A stretch of 64,000 nucleotides of DNA from Pseudomonas piscis (GCF_009380155.1 NZ_WHUV01000001.1:992001-1056000), one strand, 5' to 3'; shown: positions 25,021 through 35,393, numbered from the stretch's first letter. Notes: generated by a model not told the origin, from the sequence alone. Translations and numbers: made by a program.

Positions 25021-25716
25021 TCAGTTGGCTGGCACCACTGCCAATATCCGGATCAGTCCGGGCTCGGGGTAATGCCAGCGCACGTCCAGGTCCCAGAACT
25101 GGGCACCGTACTCGCGCTCCGGACTGGGCACCTGATAGGCCGGACGAGGGTCCTGGGCCAGGCACTGCTCGATCAGTTCCAGCAATGGCTCCTGCAGGCG
25201 CAAGGCGTGCAGCTGCGCCTGTTCCAGGGCCTGGGGTTGCCATTGCACCGGAATGAGCACCGGCGCGGTGCTGGCGATTTCATTGCGGGCCCCGGCGATG
25301 CTGTCGGCATAGGGCACGTAGGGCTTGATGTCGAGGATCGGCGTGCCATCCAGCAGGTCGATGCCGGAGATCCACAGGCGATTCGCCTCGACCCGGTCCA
25401 GCTTGACCACCGACTGGCCTATGCCGTTGGGCCTGTGGGTGGCCCGGGTGGCGAAGACGCCCATGGACTTGTTGCCCCCCAGGCGTGGTGGGCGCACCTT
25501 GAGTCGTGGCTTGTCCTCCAGGGCCTGGTGGAACATGAACAGCAGCCAGACATGGCTGACCTGCTCCAGCCCCTGGACCGCGTCGCCCTGGTCGAAGGGC
25601 GGCACCAGCTCCAGCACACCGCGGGCGGCTGGTGCCAATTGCGGCTGGCGCGGGATGGCGAACTTCTCCTTGAAACAGGAGCGCACGAAGCCGATGGGGG
25701 AGACGCTGTAGGCCAT
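25021..25716 (-). CDS. trmO: tRNA (N6-threonylcarbamoyladenosine-A37) methyltransferase TrmO
   Basis: The 231-residue protein has the TrmO/YaeB pattern: SPIGFVRSCFKEKFAIPRQP, the central ATRATHRPNGIGQSVVKL and DGTPILDIKPYVPYAD. It methylates t6A37 in tRNA-Thr using SAM, through a beta-barrel fold unlike usual methyltransferases. The reading frame is intact and of normal length. Confidence 0.93.
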   Translation of the reverse strand: MAYSVSPIGFVRSCFKEKFAIPRQPQLAPAARGVLELVPPFDQGDAVQGLEQVSHVWLLFMFHQALEDKPRLKVRPPRLGGNKSMGVFATRATHRPNGIGQSVVKLDRVEANRLWISGIDLLDGTPILDIKPYVPYADSIAGARNEIASTAPVLIPVQWQPQALEQAQLHALRLQEPLLELIEQCLAQDPRPAYQVPSPEREYGAQFWDLDVRWHYPEPGLIRILAVVPAN

Positions 25717-25727
25717 GGTCGCCAGGC

Positions 25728-26189
25728 TTAGCCGCGCACGCGCAGGGTCAGGCCCTTGAGGAAGTTGCGCAGCAGCTGGTCACCGCAAGGCCGGTAGTTG
25801 TTGTGCCCGGACTTGCGGAACAAGGCGCTCAACTCTGGCTTGGACACCGGGAAGTTGGCCGCCTTGAGCACGGCATGCATGTCGTCTTCCTTCAATTCGA
25901 AGGCTACGCGCAATTTCTTCAGGATGATGTTGTTGGTCACCGGCAGTTCGATCGGCAGCGGCGGGCGGCTGTCATCCTTGCCGCGCTTGAAGATCACCAG
26001 GCCATCGAGGAAGTACGCCATGGTCTGGTCCGGGCAGCGCACGAAGCCTTCTTCCTCGTCCTTCTTCAGGTAGCTGACGATTTCTTCCAGGCTGGCGCTG
26101 AAACCGGTGAGCTTGATGATATCGACCATCTTCTGGTCGCTGATGTCGAGCATGTAGCGCACGCTGCGCAGTACATCGTTGTGGATCAT
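25728..26189 (-). CDS. DUF1456 family protein (YehS-like)
   Basis: The 153-residue protein consists of two related helical halves, each beginning NDVLRSVRYMLDISDQKMVDI or NIILKKLRVAFELKEDDM-like sequence, with the pattern LxLF(R)KxxHxNYRPCGDQLLRNFL at the end. This duplicated unit defines DUF1456. The function is unknown. Start at 26189 is chosen as the family start (MIHNDVLR). Confidence 0.88.
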   Translation of the reverse strand: MIHNDVLRSVRYMLDISDQKMVDIIKLTGFSASLEEIVSYLKKDEEEGFVRCPDQTMAYFLDGLVIFKRGKDDSRPPLPIELPVTNNIILKKLRVAFELKEDDMHAVLKAANFPVSKPELSALFRKSGHNNYRPCGDQLLRNFLKGLTLRVRG

Positions 26190-26242
26190 GTTGAGGTCCT
26201 GGTCTGTGCACCTGTCCTGAACGAGGACAGGGGCTGGGGAAT

Positions 26243-26953
26243 TCAGAATTTCTCTTTGGCCGACAGGTAGCGCCATTGGCCCAGCGGCACCTTGCCGATC
26301 GATACGCCGCCGATGCGGATTCGGCGAATGGCGATGACCTGCAGGCCGACAGCCTGGCAGAACAGCGCGATCATCCCGGGTTGTGGATTCTTCAAGGCGA
26401 AGCGCAGGCGGTTCTCGCTCTGCCAGCTGGCTTTCACCGGCGGCAGCTCGCGCCCCTTGTAGGTCACGCCGTGGTTCAGGCGGTTGAAGCCGTGCTCGAT
26501 CATCTGCCCGGAAACCTCGACCAGGTATTCCTGTTCGATCTTGGAGGCATCGGCACTGAGCTTGCGCTGAACCCGCCAGTCCTGGGTGAACACCAACAGG
26601 CCGCTGGCGCCGGGTTGCAGGTCGTCGCTGGCATTGAGGCGGGCAAAATGCCCGCGCAGGGGGCGTTTGCCGAAGCGATGCTCATCCGACAGGCTGGCAG
26701 CACTGATCGACAGCCGGGCGCTTTCCACGTCCTGGCCGGCGGGCACGTTGAGCAGGATGGTCACAGGCTCCGGAGCGGTGGCCTTGGCCTCGGGGTCGAG
26801 GACCACCTTCTGGGCGCCGACCTTGAACTGTGGCTCGTCGATGACTTCGCCATCCACGGTGACCCAGCCGCCTTCGATGAACAGCTCGGCTTCCCGGCGG
26901 GAGCAGCCGACCAGTTCGATGAGGCGTTTGGAGAGACGAATCGGGTCGGTCAT
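26243..26953 (-). CDS. rRNA pseudouridine synthase, RsuA/RluF family
   Basis: The 236-residue protein has an N-terminal S4 RNA-binding domain (IRLSKRLIELVGCSRREAEL, residues 3-60) and a pseudouridine synthase core (VKASWQSENRLRFAL, the CQAVGLQVIAIRRIRIG end motif). The loop that normally reads RLDxxTxGLL is RLNASDDLQPGASGLL here, so the catalytic Asp is not at its usual place. Target nucleotide is uncertain. Confidence 0.82.
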   Translation of the reverse strand: MTDPIRLSKRLIELVGCSRREAELFIEGGWVTVDGEVIDEPQFKVGAQKVVLDPEAKATAPEPVTILLNVPAGQDVESARLSISAASLSDEHRFGKRPLRGHFARLNASDDLQPGASGLLVFTQDWRVQRKLSADASKIEQEYLVEVSGQMIEHGFNRLNHGVTYKGRELPPVKASWQSENRLRFALKNPQPGMIALFCQAVGLQVIAIRRIRIGGVSIGKVPLGQWRYLSAKEKF

Positions 26954-27035
26954 GACAGGGGCCGTTGTAAAAGAGGGCAGCTATTGTACCTGCCTGGCGC
27001 CGGTTAATCGCGGGTCCATTTACCGGGCGTGGCCA

Positions 27036-27509
27036 TTAGCCGCTTCGCGCCTGCGCCTGTGGTTGCTTCAGGCGCATGTGCAGCAGAGGGTAGGGCTGGC
27101 CCATGCCATCCTGTTCCGAGCGACCGACGATCTCGAACCCTTGCTTGAAGTAGAACCCCAGGGCCTGGGGGTTCTGTTCGTTGACGTCCAGCTGGATGGC
27201 ATTCAGGTGTTCCACGGCGTAGTGCAGCAACTGCCGACCCAGGCCCTGGCCGCGGTGGTCCGGATGGATGAACAGCATCTCTACCTTGCCCGCCGCGACC
27301 CCGGCGAAACCACTGATGCGCTGGCGCTGGTCGCGGGTACAGATCAGCATCACCGCATCCAGGTAGCGGGTCAGCACCAGGTTCCTCAGCAGTTCGATAT
27401 AGCTATCCGGGAGAAAATCGTGGGTGGCGCGTACCGAGGCTTCCCAGACCTGGGTCAGTTCCGGGTAGTCGCTGAATTTCGGGGTATGGATGACTGGATG
27501 TTGGCGCAT
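27036..27509 (-). CDS. GNAT-family N-acetyltransferase
   Basis: The 157-residue protein has the acetyl-CoA loop HPDHRGQGLGRQLL and the following QNPQALGFYFKQGFEIVGRS motif of GNAT enzymes. The substrate is not predictable. Its protein begins MRQHPVIHTPKFSDYPELTQVW. It is a single gene between the pseudouridine synthase and rimO, with a terminator upstream. Confidence 0.9.
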   Translation of the reverse strand: MRQHPVIHTPKFSDYPELTQVWEASVRATHDFLPDSYIELLRNLVLTRYLDAVMLICTRDQRQRISGFAGVAAGKVEMLFIHPDHRGQGLGRQLLHYAVEHLNAIQLDVNEQNPQALGFYFKQGFEIVGRSEQDGMGQPYPLLHMRLKQPQAQARSG

Positions 27510-27563
27510 GCCGCCTGCTCCTTGGGCTTGGGTTGAAGCACATTCCAGAGCAAACGATAGACC

Positions 27564-27600
27564 TAAAAAAGCCCCGCATCTCGTTGCGAGAGCGGGGCTT
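27564..27600 (-). terminator. Rho-independent terminator of rimO
   Basis: On the minus strand AAGCCCCGC and GCGGGGCTT form a 9-bp stem with a short inner helix, followed by a T-run (TTTTTTAGG). It begins 18 bases after the rimO stop codon. Confidence 0.88.
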
Positions 27601-27617
27601 GGCAGTTTTTTTACGCC

Positions 27618-28955
27618 TTACAGGATCTGGGCCCAGAGATCGTACTCGTCGGCGTCGGTCACCCGGCAGCGGACCTTGTCGCCCGGCTTCAGGTGGCTGG
27701 CATTGTCGATGAAGACGTTGCCGTCGATCTCCGGGGCATCGAAGAAGCAGCGGCCCACGGCGCCTTGCTCGTCGACTTCGTCGATCAGTACTTCGATTTC
27801 CTTGCCGACGCGCTGTTGCAGGCGTGCCGAGCTGATTTCCTGCTGGTGCGCCATGAAGCGCTCCCAACGATCCTGCTTGACGTCATCCGGCACCACTTCC
27901 AGGTCCAGGTCGTTGGCCGGAGCGCCTTCGACCGGGGAATACTGGAAGCAGCCGACGCGGTCCAGCTGGGCTTCGGTGAGCCAGTCCAGCAGGTACTGGA
28001 AGTCTTCCTCGGTTTCGCCGGGGAAGCCGACGATGAAGGTGGAGCGGATGATCAGCTCGGGGCAGATTTCGCGCCAGTTCTTGATCCGGGCCAGGGTCTT
28101 GTCTTCGAAGGCCGGGCGCTTCATGGCCTTGAGCACTTTCGGGCTGGCGTGCTGGAACGGGATGTCCAGGTACGGCAGGATCTTGCCGGCGGCCATCAGC
28201 GGGATCAGCTCGTCGACGTGTGGATACGGGTAGACGTAGTGCAGGCGGACCCAGACGCCCAGGGTGCTCAGGGCTTCGCAGAGTTCGGTCATGCGGGTCT
28301 TGACCGGCGCGCCATTCCAGAAGCCGGTGCGGTACTTGACGTCGACGCCATAGGCGCTGGTGTCCTGGGAGATTACCAGCAGTTCCTTGACCCCGGACTT
28401 GACCAGGCGCTGGGCTTCGTCGAGCACGTCGCCCACCGGGCGGCTGACCAGCTTGCCGCGCATCGACGGGATGATGCAGAAGCTGCAGCTGTGGTTGCAG
28501 CCTTCGGAAATCTTCAGGTAGGCGTAGTGCCGTGGGGTCAGCTTGACGCCCTGTGGTGGCACCAGGTCGATCAGCGGATTGTGGTCCTGCTTCGGTGGCA
28601 CCACTTCGTGCACCGCGCTGACTACTTGCTCGTACTGCTGTGGGCCGGTCACCGCCAGCACGCTGGGGTGCACATCGCGGATGTTGCCTTCTTCCACGCC
28701 CATGCAGCCGGTCACGATGACCTTGCCGTTTTCCTTGATGGCTTCGCCGATCACTTCCAGGGATTCGGCCTTGGCCGAGTCGATGAAGCCACAGGTATTG
28801 ACCACCACGACATCGGCGTCCTGGTAGGTGGACACCACGTCATAGCCTTCCATGCGCAGTTGGGTGAGGATGCGCTCGGAGTCGACCAGAGCCTTGGGGC
28901 AACCCAGGGAAACGAAGCCGACCTTGGGGTTGGCTGGCGCGGTAGGGGTGGACAT
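27618..28955 (-). CDS. rimO: Ribosomal protein S12 methylthiotransferase RimO
   Basis: The 445-residue protein has the three MTTase parts: an N-terminal domain with cluster cysteines (LGCPKAL, NTCGFID, GCMGVEE), a radical-SAM core with CxxxCxxC in [17 protein letters not shown], and a C-terminal TRAM domain. It methylthiolates an aspartate of ribosomal protein S12. The start at 28955 ([10 protein letters not shown]) is preferred over 29042. Confidence 0.96.
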   Translation of the reverse strand: MSTPTAPANPKVGFVSLGCPKALVDSERILTQLRMEGYDVVSTYQDADVVVVNTCGFIDSAKAESLEVIGEAIKENGKVIVTGCMGVEEGNIRDVHPSVLAVTGPQQYEQVVSAVHEVVPPKQDHNPLIDLVPPQGVKLTPRHYAYLKISEGCNHSCSFCIIPSMRGKLVSRPVGDVLDEAQRLVKSGVKELLVISQDTSAYGVDVKYRTGFWNGAPVKTRMTELCEALSTLGVWVRLHYVYPYPHVDELIPLMAAGKILPYLDIPFQHASPKVLKAMKRPAFEDKTLARIKNWREICPELIIRSTFIVGFPGETEEDFQYLLDWLTEAQLDRVGCFQYSPVEGAPANDLDLEVVPDDVKQDRWERFMAHQQEISSARLQQRVGKEIEVLIDEVDEQGAVGRCFFDAPEIDGNVFIDNASHLKPGDKVRCRVTDADEYDLWAQIL

Positions 28956-29252
28956 GTCTAACCTCGGTATAGGTGTCTGGCCGCTCGGCGATCTGGATGG
29001 ATGCGCTGGCGGTGAACGGGCGCTTTGGGCGCCTCTGATCAAAAAGTGCGCAATTCTAGCGATGAGCAGCGCACTTGACCAGCTTTATGCAGGGAAATAC
29101 GACGAGTGCTGCGCTATGCTTCGCGCCGTTGCGCACAGGCGAATTCTTGTAGTCAATCAAACGTCTGTAACAACAAGTAAAGCCGCACATGCTGCAATAC
29201 CAAAGCATAGCGTTTCATTCTAAGAAGCCGGGTCTGGAATCAGGAGTATTGG

Positions 29253-31154
29253 ATGGGTCAGGCAAGTAGTCAGGCGGCGGGCGCCGAGCATTCGGTCGCG
29301 CGGCCTTTGAGCATGCTGGTCGCGGCGGTAGGGGTGGTTTATGGCGACATCGGTACCAGCCCGCTCTATACCCTCAAAGAAGTCTTTTCCGGCAGTTATG
29401 GCGTCCAGGTCAACCATGATGGGGTGTTCGGCATCCTGGCGCTGATCTTCTGGTCGCTGGTCTGGGTCGTCTCGATCAAGTACGTATTGTTCATCCTGCG
29501 TGCCGACAACCAGGGTGAGGGCGGGATCATGGCCCTGACCGCCCTGGCCCGGCGCGCATCGGCCTCCTACCCGCGCTTGCGCTCGGTGCTGGTGATCCTT
29601 GGCCTGATCGGCGCCTCGCTGTTCTATGGCGACAGCATGATCACCCCGGCGATCTCGGTACTTTCGGCGGTCGAAGGCCTGGAGCTGGCGTTCAGTGGCC
29701 TGGAGCACTGGGTGGTACCGCTGGCGCTGGTAGTGCTGGTGGCGCTGTTCCTGATCCAGAAGCACGGCACCGATCGCATCGGCAAGCTGTTCGGCCCAGT
29801 GATGGTGGCCTGGTTCCTGGTCCTCGGAGGCTTGGGCATCCACGGCATCGCCCAGCATCCTGAAGTGCTGCAGGCGTTGAACCCGGTGTGGGCCGTGCGT
29901 TTCTTCATCTCCCATCCGGGCATGGGCGTGGCGATCCTGGGGGCCGTGGTACTGGCCCTGACCGGTGCCGAGGCGCTGTATGCCGACATGGGCCACTTTG
30001 GGCGCAAGCCCATCGCCCGGGCCTGGTTCGCCCTGGTGTTGCCGGCCCTGGTGCTGAACTACTTCGGTCAGGGTGCGTTGTTGCTGGAGAACCCCGAGGC
30101 GGCACGCAACCCGTTCTACCTGCTGGCACCGAGCTGGGCCCTGATCCCGCTGGTGGGGCTGGCGACCCTGGCCACGGTGATCGCTTCCCAGGCGGTGATT
30201 TCCGGCGCCTTTTCCCTGACCCGCCAGGCCATCCAGCTGGGGTATATCCCGCGGATGTACATCCAGCACACCTCTAGCGCCGAGCAAGGGCAGATCTACA
30301 TCGGTGCGGTGAACTGGTCGCTGATGGTCGGGGTGATCCTGCTGGTGCTGGGCTTCGAGTCTTCCGGGGCCCTGGCGTCGGCCTATGGCGTGGCGGTGAC
30401 CGGTACCATGCTGATCACCAGCATCCTGGTGTCGGCGGTGATGTTGCTGCTGTGGAAATGGTCGCCGGTGCTGATCATGCCGATCCTGCTGGGCTTCCTG
30501 CTGGTAGACGGGCTGTTCTTCGCCGCCAACGTACCGAAGATCGTCCAGGGCGGTGCCTTCCCGGTGTTGGCGGGGATCGTGCTGTTCGTCCTGATGACCA
30601 CCTGGAAACGCGGCAAGGAGCTGCTGGTGGATCGCCTGGACGAAGGGGGGCTGCCGTTGCCGATCTTCATCGGCAGCATCCGCGTGCAGCCACCGCATCG
30701 GGTACAGGGCACCGCAGTGTTCCTCACTGCTCGCCCGGATGCCGTGCCCCACGCCTTGTTGCATAACCTGTTGCACAACCAGGTGCTGCATGAGCAAGTG
30801 GTGTTGCTGACGGTGGTCTACGAGGACATTCCACGGGTGCCGGCTCAGCGTCGGTTCGAGGTGGACTCCTACGGCGAAGGCTTCTTCCGGGTGATCCTGC
30901 ACTTTGGTTTCACCGACGAGCCGGACGTGCCCGAGGCCCTGAAGCTGTGTCACCTGGACGAGCTGGACTTCAGCCCGATGCGTACCACCTACTTCCTCAG
31001 CCGCGAGACAGTGATCGCCTCCAAGCTGGTGGGCATGGCCCGCTGGCGCGAAGTGCTGTTCGCCTTCATGTTGAAGAACGCCAACGGCAACCTGCGCTTC
31101 TTCAAGCTGCCGGTGAACCGGGTGATCGAGCTGGGAACCCAGGTCGAGATCTGA
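29253..31154 (+). CDS. kup: Low-affinity potassium transporter Kup
   Basis: The 633-residue membrane protein has the Kup N-terminal signature [16 protein letters not shown], about twelve membrane segments (residues ~25-440) and a soluble C-terminal domain. It imports K+ with protons. The gene is preceded by about 210 bases without another gene, then followed by a REP element, suggesting a single-gene unit. Confidence 0.96.
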   Translation: MGQASSQAAGAEHSVARPLSMLVAAVGVVYGDIGTSPLYTLKEVFSGSYGVQVNHDGVFGILALIFWSLVWVVSIKYVLFILRADNQGEGGIMALTALARRASASYPRLRSVLVILGLIGASLFYGDSMITPAISVLSAVEGLELAFSGLEHWVVPLALVVLVALFLIQKHGTDRIGKLFGPVMVAWFLVLGGLGIHGIAQHPEVLQALNPVWAVRFFISHPGMGVAILGAVVLALTGAEALYADMGHFGRKPIARAWFALVLPALVLNYFGQGALLLENPEAARNPFYLLAPSWALIPLVGLATLATVIASQAVISGAFSLTRQAIQLGYIPRMYIQHTSSAEQGQIYIGAVNWSLMVGVILLVLGFESSGALASAYGVAVTGTMLITSILVSAVMLLLWKWSPVLIMPILLGFLLVDGLFFAANVPKIVQGGAFPVLAGIVLFVLMTTWKRGKELLVDRLDEGGLPLPIFIGSIRVQPPHRVQGTAVFLTARPDAVPHALLHNLLHNQVLHEQVVLLTVVYEDIPRVPAQRRFEVDSYGEGFFRVILHFGFTDEPDVPEALKLCHLDELDFSPMRTTYFLSRETVIASKLVGMARWREVLFAFMLKNANGNLRFFKLPVNRVIELGTQVEI

Positions 31155-31198
31155 GGCCGCCCAAACAAAAAGCTCCCGCCTGGTGGTTCAAGGAAATG

Positions 31199-31307
31199 GT
31201 AGGAGCGAGGCCTGCCCGCGATGGACTTCAGAGCGCTGCGTTTGCCCAGTAGACGCACGCTACGACCATCGCGAGCAATCGAGCGTCGACCGGCCGCTCC
31301 TACAGGG
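31199..31307. repeat. REPIN-like inverted repeat downstream of kup
   Basis: It starts GTAGGAGCGAGGCCTGCCCG, has a variable centre, then CATCGCGAGCAATCGAGCGT and ends CGACCGGCCGCTCCTACAGG. Its reverse complement matches the element at 9051-9155 in both arms but not in the centre. GTAGGAGC / GCTCCTAC are perfect inverted ends. Confidence 0.82.
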
Positions 31308-31390
31308 ATCACTTCGCTTGAGTGAACAGCAAGACCGCCGCAGGGGTTTTTTGTGCCTGCCTGGATGCCGGGATTGTGTTGCGCCAGGCG

Positions 31391-31415
31391 AAAAAAAGCC
31401 CTCGCTGGGAGGGCT
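31391..31415 (-). terminator. Terminator after acvB
   Basis: On the minus strand AGCCCTC / GAGGGCT form a stem with a 5-base loop (CCAGC), followed by seven T residues. It lies 45 bases after the acvB stop codon. Confidence 0.82.
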
Positions 31416-31458
31416 TCTATTTCTCGGGTGTCAGCGTGGCCGATGACCCTGGTACCGT

Positions 31459-32751
31459 TCAGTTGCTGGCGTTTTGATTGGCCTGGCGCTTCTCGATGAT
31501 CTCCACCAGACGCTTGGCCAGGGCCGGGTAGTTCTCGTCGAAGTGATGGCCGCCTGGCAGTTTCATCGCTTCGCCAACGGCGGTCTTGTCGGTGCAACCG
31601 CTCTCGTTGACTTCTTCCACGCCGTAGATGCAGACCACCTTGGGCGCTGGCAGCTTGGCCATTTCCGGCCCGGTGGCGGCTTCCTTGCCGGCGTTGCCCA
31701 GCCAGCCCTCGACTTCGATCTCGAAGCTGCCGGTGCGGGCGAAGGCCAGCAGGATAATGGCGTCGACCCGCTGCTGCTCGGCTTCCGGCAGGCGGTTGTA
31801 GATGGCCGGCAGGACGTCGGCGCCGAAGGAGTAGCCGGTCAGGACGAAACGCTTGGTGCCCCACTTCTGCCGATAGTGCTGCATCAGTTCGGTGAGGTCG
31901 GTGGCGCTTTGCTCCGGGGTCTTGTGCTGCCAGTAGTAGCGCAGGGTGTCGATACCCACCACCGGATAACCGAGCTTGGCCATTTCCCCGGCCACGTCGC
32001 GGTCCAGGTCGCGCCAGCCGCCATCGCCCGAGAGGAACAGGGTCACGGTGTCCTTGGCCTGGCCGGCCGGGACTTCCACCACAGGAATGTTCAGGCCGCC
32101 GTTGTCCGAACCCACCAGCAGCTTGCGCAGTTCGTTGTTCAGCACCTGGGGCAGGTGGACGTCGTAGTCGCTGATGCTGGTAGTGGCATTGGGGGTGTCG
32201 CGTACGAAGCCGGCGCTTTCGTCATCCGGGTTGTCGTTCCAGGCCACCAGCCAATGGCCATGGCTCATGGTCTTGGGTAGCGGGTCGGTGCAACCCGGCG
32301 CCGGGTCGATGGTGAAGCCCACCGATACGGCCTGGGCCTTGTCGTCGTTTTGCGCGGCGATCCAGCGCCAGGCCAGGGCGGCACCCGGGCCGATGCCGCT
32401 GACCAGGGTCGCGGGCCCGGCCAACTGTGGCAGGGCGTTTTGCAGGGCCTGTTCCTGCAGCTTGCAGTCGTCCTTGGGCAGGATCACCTGGACGATCTGC
32501 GCTGCGCCGCCGCGGCTCAGGGCCAGCAGTTGCTTGTCGCTCAGGGTCGAATCCGGCAGTACGGCGACCAGTACGCGGGCCTTGGCCTTGGTGCCGGGGG
32601 TTACACGGGTCAGGGTCGAGCCATCGGCCTGGGGCAATTGCTCCAGGGTCGGTTCGGGCGCGGGGCGATTCCACCACCAATAGCCACCACCTGCGATCAG
32701 TGCCAGAACCACCAGGGTGGCCAGCAGATACCGCCAAGTACGTCGAATCAT
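31459..32751 (-). CDS. acvB: AcvB/VirJ-family aminoacyl-phosphatidylglycerol hydrolase
   Basis: The 430-residue protein has an N-terminal membrane anchor (residues ~8-25), then a periplasmic region with the VirJ signature LFLSGDGGWRDLDRDVA and the alpha/beta hydrolase nucleophile elbow GYSFGADV. In P. aeruginosa the homologue PA0919 hydrolyses alanyl-phosphatidylglycerol made by the MprF-type synthase beside it; Agrobacterium AcvB hydrolyses lysyl-PG. The gene overlaps mprF by ATGA, so the two are coupled. Confidence 0.88.
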   Translation of the reverse strand: MIRRTWRYLLATLVVLALIAGGGYWWWNRPAPEPTLEQLPQADGSTLTRVTPGTKAKARVLVAVLPDSTLSDKQLLALSRGGAAQIVQVILPKDDCKLQEQALQNALPQLAGPATLVSGIGPGAALAWRWIAAQNDDKAQAVSVGFTIDPAPGCTDPLPKTMSHGHWLVAWNDNPDDESAGFVRDTPNATTSISDYDVHLPQVLNNELRKLLVGSDNGGLNIPVVEVPAGQAKDTVTLFLSGDGGWRDLDRDVAGEMAKLGYPVVGIDTLRYYWQHKTPEQSATDLTELMQHYRQKWGTKRFVLTGYSFGADVLPAIYNRLPEAEQQRVDAIILLAFARTGSFEIEVEGWLGNAGKEAATGPEMAKLPAPKVVCIYGVEEVNESGCTDKTAVGEAMKLPGGHHFDENYPALAKRLVEIIEKRQANQNASN

Positions 32752-35393
32752 CAGCGTTTCACCAATCCAGTCAGGCCGCCCGCGATCAGGGCGGCGGTGT
32801 CGGCCAGTGCTACCAGCGGGTCCAGCCCTGCCGGCACGGCCATGTAACGGGGTTCCCAGTCAGGCTGGAACTTGTCTTTGAAGCGGCGCAGGCCCTGGAA
32901 GTTGTAGAGCTGCTCGCCGCGGCGGAACACCATCGAGCCCAGGCGTTGGGTCAGCGGTGCTCCACGGCGCGGTTGCAGGCCGGAAAGGGGCACCATCCCC
33001 AGGCTGAAGCGGGCATATCCATGATTTTTATAATGCTGGATCAGGCCGACCATCATGAACTCCATGGTCAGCTTCGGAGCATCCGGGTGCGCGCGCATCA
33101 GGTCGAGGCTGGCCAGGTCGTGGCTGTAGGTCTCGAGCAGGTTGGCGAAGGCCACCGGGCGTCCTTCAAAACGAATGATCGCGATGCGGAAGTACTTGAG
33201 GTAGTCGTCGCTGAAGCGACCCAGGGAGAAACCCTTCTCCCGGACGTTCTTGCCGGTCAGCCAGGCGTCGGAGATCACCTTCAGTTCGTCCATCGGCGCT
33301 TGCCCGGGCTCGTGGATCTCCAGCGACAGGCCGTCGCGGGTACCACGGTTCCAGGTGTAGCGCAGGTCCTTCATCTCCTTGCCCTTGGCTTCCAGGTCGA
33401 AGCGCTTGAGATCGACCCGGGCCTCTTCGCCGAGCTTGATCGCGGTCAGGCCGATGTCCATGTAGTAGGGCAGGTTCTCCGCCCGTACCTGGTAGAACAC
33501 CGGGCGCGCGTGGTGCACATCGCACAGGTCACGGAACTGCCAGATCATCTCGGCACGTTGCTGGGTCGGGCCGATGGGGTCATACAGCGCCACCAGGCTG
33601 CGACCGCGACGGGCATACATCAGGAATGCATCGTCGTTGGGGTGGAACAGCAGCGCCTTGTCGCCGGTCAGCGCCAGGCCGCCGTCGGGCTGGGAGGAGG
33701 CCATGAGGATCTTCGCCGCCTTGTCCAGTTCTTCGCCGGTGGGCAGGTGGATCACCGGGCGCGCGGTGCGCAGCAGCCAGGTCAGGGATACCACCAGCAA
33801 CAGGACCGCGGCGCCCAGCAGCGAGCGCAGGCCCCGTGGGGCATCGGCGTCGAGGGTGAACTGCCACCACAATTGGTGGCTGTAGGGCACATCCTGGTAG
33901 GCGAACAGCAGCAGCCAGATCGACGCCCCGAGCACGCAGACGCTGGCCACCAGGTACAGCGGCGAGAACGGCAATTCGGTGAGGCGGCTAGGACGATAGA
34001 ACGAGCGACGGAAGACGGCCAGCAGGCTGGCGGTCAAGGTCATCAGGCAGGCTTCCTCCCAGTCGAAACCCTTGAGCAGGGACAGCACGGCGCCCACCAG
34101 CAGCAGGATGGTGGTGAGCATCCAGGCCGCCGACAGGCGCCGGCGCAGGCCCTGGGCCAGCAGCAGGCAGAGCACGCCGATCAGGCTGGCGCCGAAGTGC
34201 GAAGCGTCCACCAGGCGATGGGGAATCAGGAAGCCGATGTGCTGCAGGCGGGTATCGATTTCCGGGGTGGCGCCGGAGAACAGCAGCACCACGCCGGAGA
34301 GGAACACCAGCACCGCGAGGACCGGAGCCGCCAGGCCCGATGCCGCGCGCAGCGTTTGGCGAGTCTGGAACAGGCGCTGGGCTTCGTTGATCAGCAGCAG
34401 CACGCAGGCCACCAGCATCGGCAGCACGACGTAGATCAGTCGATACAGCAGCAGTGCCGCCGCCAGTGGCGCGGCTCCCAGCTTGTCGGCGAAGGCCGCC
34501 AGCAGGATCGCCTCGAACACCCCGACGCCGCCTGGTACATGGCTGAGCACCCCGGCGGCCAGGGCCAGCAGGTAGACCAGCAGGAATGCGCCGAATGGCG
34601 GAGCCTCGGGCAGTAGCAGGTACAGCACGGTGGCGGCCGCGGCCACGTCCAGGGCGGTGATGATCAGTTGCAGGAGTGTCAGGCGGCGTCCGGGCAGGCG
34701 CAGGGTACGACGACCGATCCGCACCAGCAGGTTGTCGCGCAGGGGCTGTTCCGGCAGGCGGCGGCGATAAAGCCCCATGGCCAGCACCGCGCCGAGCAGC
34801 AGTACGGCGATGGCGATGCCGGCCAGCAGGCCCTCGGGCAGGCGCAGTGCCGTCGAGGCGGCGGGCAGGTTGCTCAGGGTCGCCAGGGCGGCCAGGGGCG
34901 GCAGGGCACAGCCCAGGGACAGGCTGGCGAACAGGGTCATGTGGGCGACGTCGGCAGCGCCCAGCCCGTGCCGTGCATAAAGCCGGTAGCGCACCGAGCC
35001 CCCGGAGAGCAGCGACAGGCCGATGGCGTTGCCGATGGCGAAAGCGGTGAATCCGCCCAGGGCCAGGGTGCGCCCGGAAAGATCGACCCCGGCATAACGG
35101 CTGGCAGACCACTCATAGCCCAGCAGGATGATGAAGCCGACGATGGTCGCGCCCAGTGCGCCGAGCAGGGCCGGCTTGGGTACTTCCAGGATCGAGTCGT
35201 GCAGGGCGTAGAAATCCAGCTCGCTGAGCAGGTGGCGGCAGGCGACCAGGGCAATGGCGAACAGCAGCAAGGTCACCACCAGGCCGAGCGGCTGGCGGTA
35301 TTTGCTCAGCAGTTCCAGCCAGCGCAAACGAGTGACTGTGATGGGTTGTGTAGCGGTATCGGTGTCTTGTGAATCAGACGTGTTGGCGCGCAT
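32751..35393 (-). CDS. mprF: Aminoacyl-phosphatidylglycerol synthase/flippase MprF
   Basis: The 880-residue protein has about fourteen membrane segments (N-terminal flippase domain, to residue ~530) and a cytoplasmic C-terminal transferase domain with FAYLMYARRGRSL-like and DLMRAHPDAPKLTMEFMMVG motifs. It transfers an amino acid from tRNA to phosphatidylglycerol and moves the lipid outward, reducing surface negative charge. ATG 35393 is chosen; an in-frame TTG lies one codon earlier. Alanine or lysine specificity cannot be read here. Confidence 0.92.
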   Translation of the reverse strand: MRANTSDSQDTDTATQPITVTRLRWLELLSKYRQPLGLVVTLLLFAIALVACRHLLSELDFYALHDSILEVPKPALLGALGATIVGFIILLGYEWSASRYAGVDLSGRTLALGGFTAFAIGNAIGLSLLSGGSVRYRLYARHGLGAADVAHMTLFASLSLGCALPPLAALATLSNLPAASTALRLPEGLLAGIAIAVLLLGAVLAMGLYRRRLPEQPLRDNLLVRIGRRTLRLPGRRLTLLQLIITALDVAAAATVLYLLLPEAPPFGAFLLVYLLALAAGVLSHVPGGVGVFEAILLAAFADKLGAAPLAAALLLYRLIYVVLPMLVACVLLLINEAQRLFQTRQTLRAASGLAAPVLAVLVFLSGVVLLFSGATPEIDTRLQHIGFLIPHRLVDASHFGASLIGVLCLLLAQGLRRRLSAAWMLTTILLLVGAVLSLLKGFDWEEACLMTLTASLLAVFRRSFYRPSRLTELPFSPLYLVASVCVLGASIWLLLFAYQDVPYSHQLWWQFTLDADAPRGLRSLLGAAVLLLVVSLTWLLRTARPVIHLPTGEELDKAAKILMASSQPDGGLALTGDKALLFHPNDDAFLMYARRGRSLVALYDPIGPTQQRAEMIWQFRDLCDVHHARPVFYQVRAENLPYYMDIGLTAIKLGEEARVDLKRFDLEAKGKEMKDLRYTWNRGTRDGLSLEIHEPGQAPMDELKVISDAWLTGKNVREKGFSLGRFSDDYLKYFRIAIIRFEGRPVAFANLLETYSHDLASLDLMRAHPDAPKLTMEFMMVGLIQHYKNHGYARFSLGMVPLSGLQPRRGAPLTQRLGSMVFRRGEQLYNFQGLRRFKDKFQPDWEPRYMAVPAGLDPLVALADTAALIAGGLTGLVKR

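Noticed and set aside
29220..30953. 577-codon minus-strand open frame
   Set aside because: Antisense to kup. Composition is almost wholly Gln, His, Asp and Arg, a typical shadow of a hydrophobic protein gene.
32427..34616. 729-codon plus-strand open frame across acvB and mprF
   Set aside because: It lies antisense to two recognised coupled genes; its product is rich in Gln, His and Arg with no domain.
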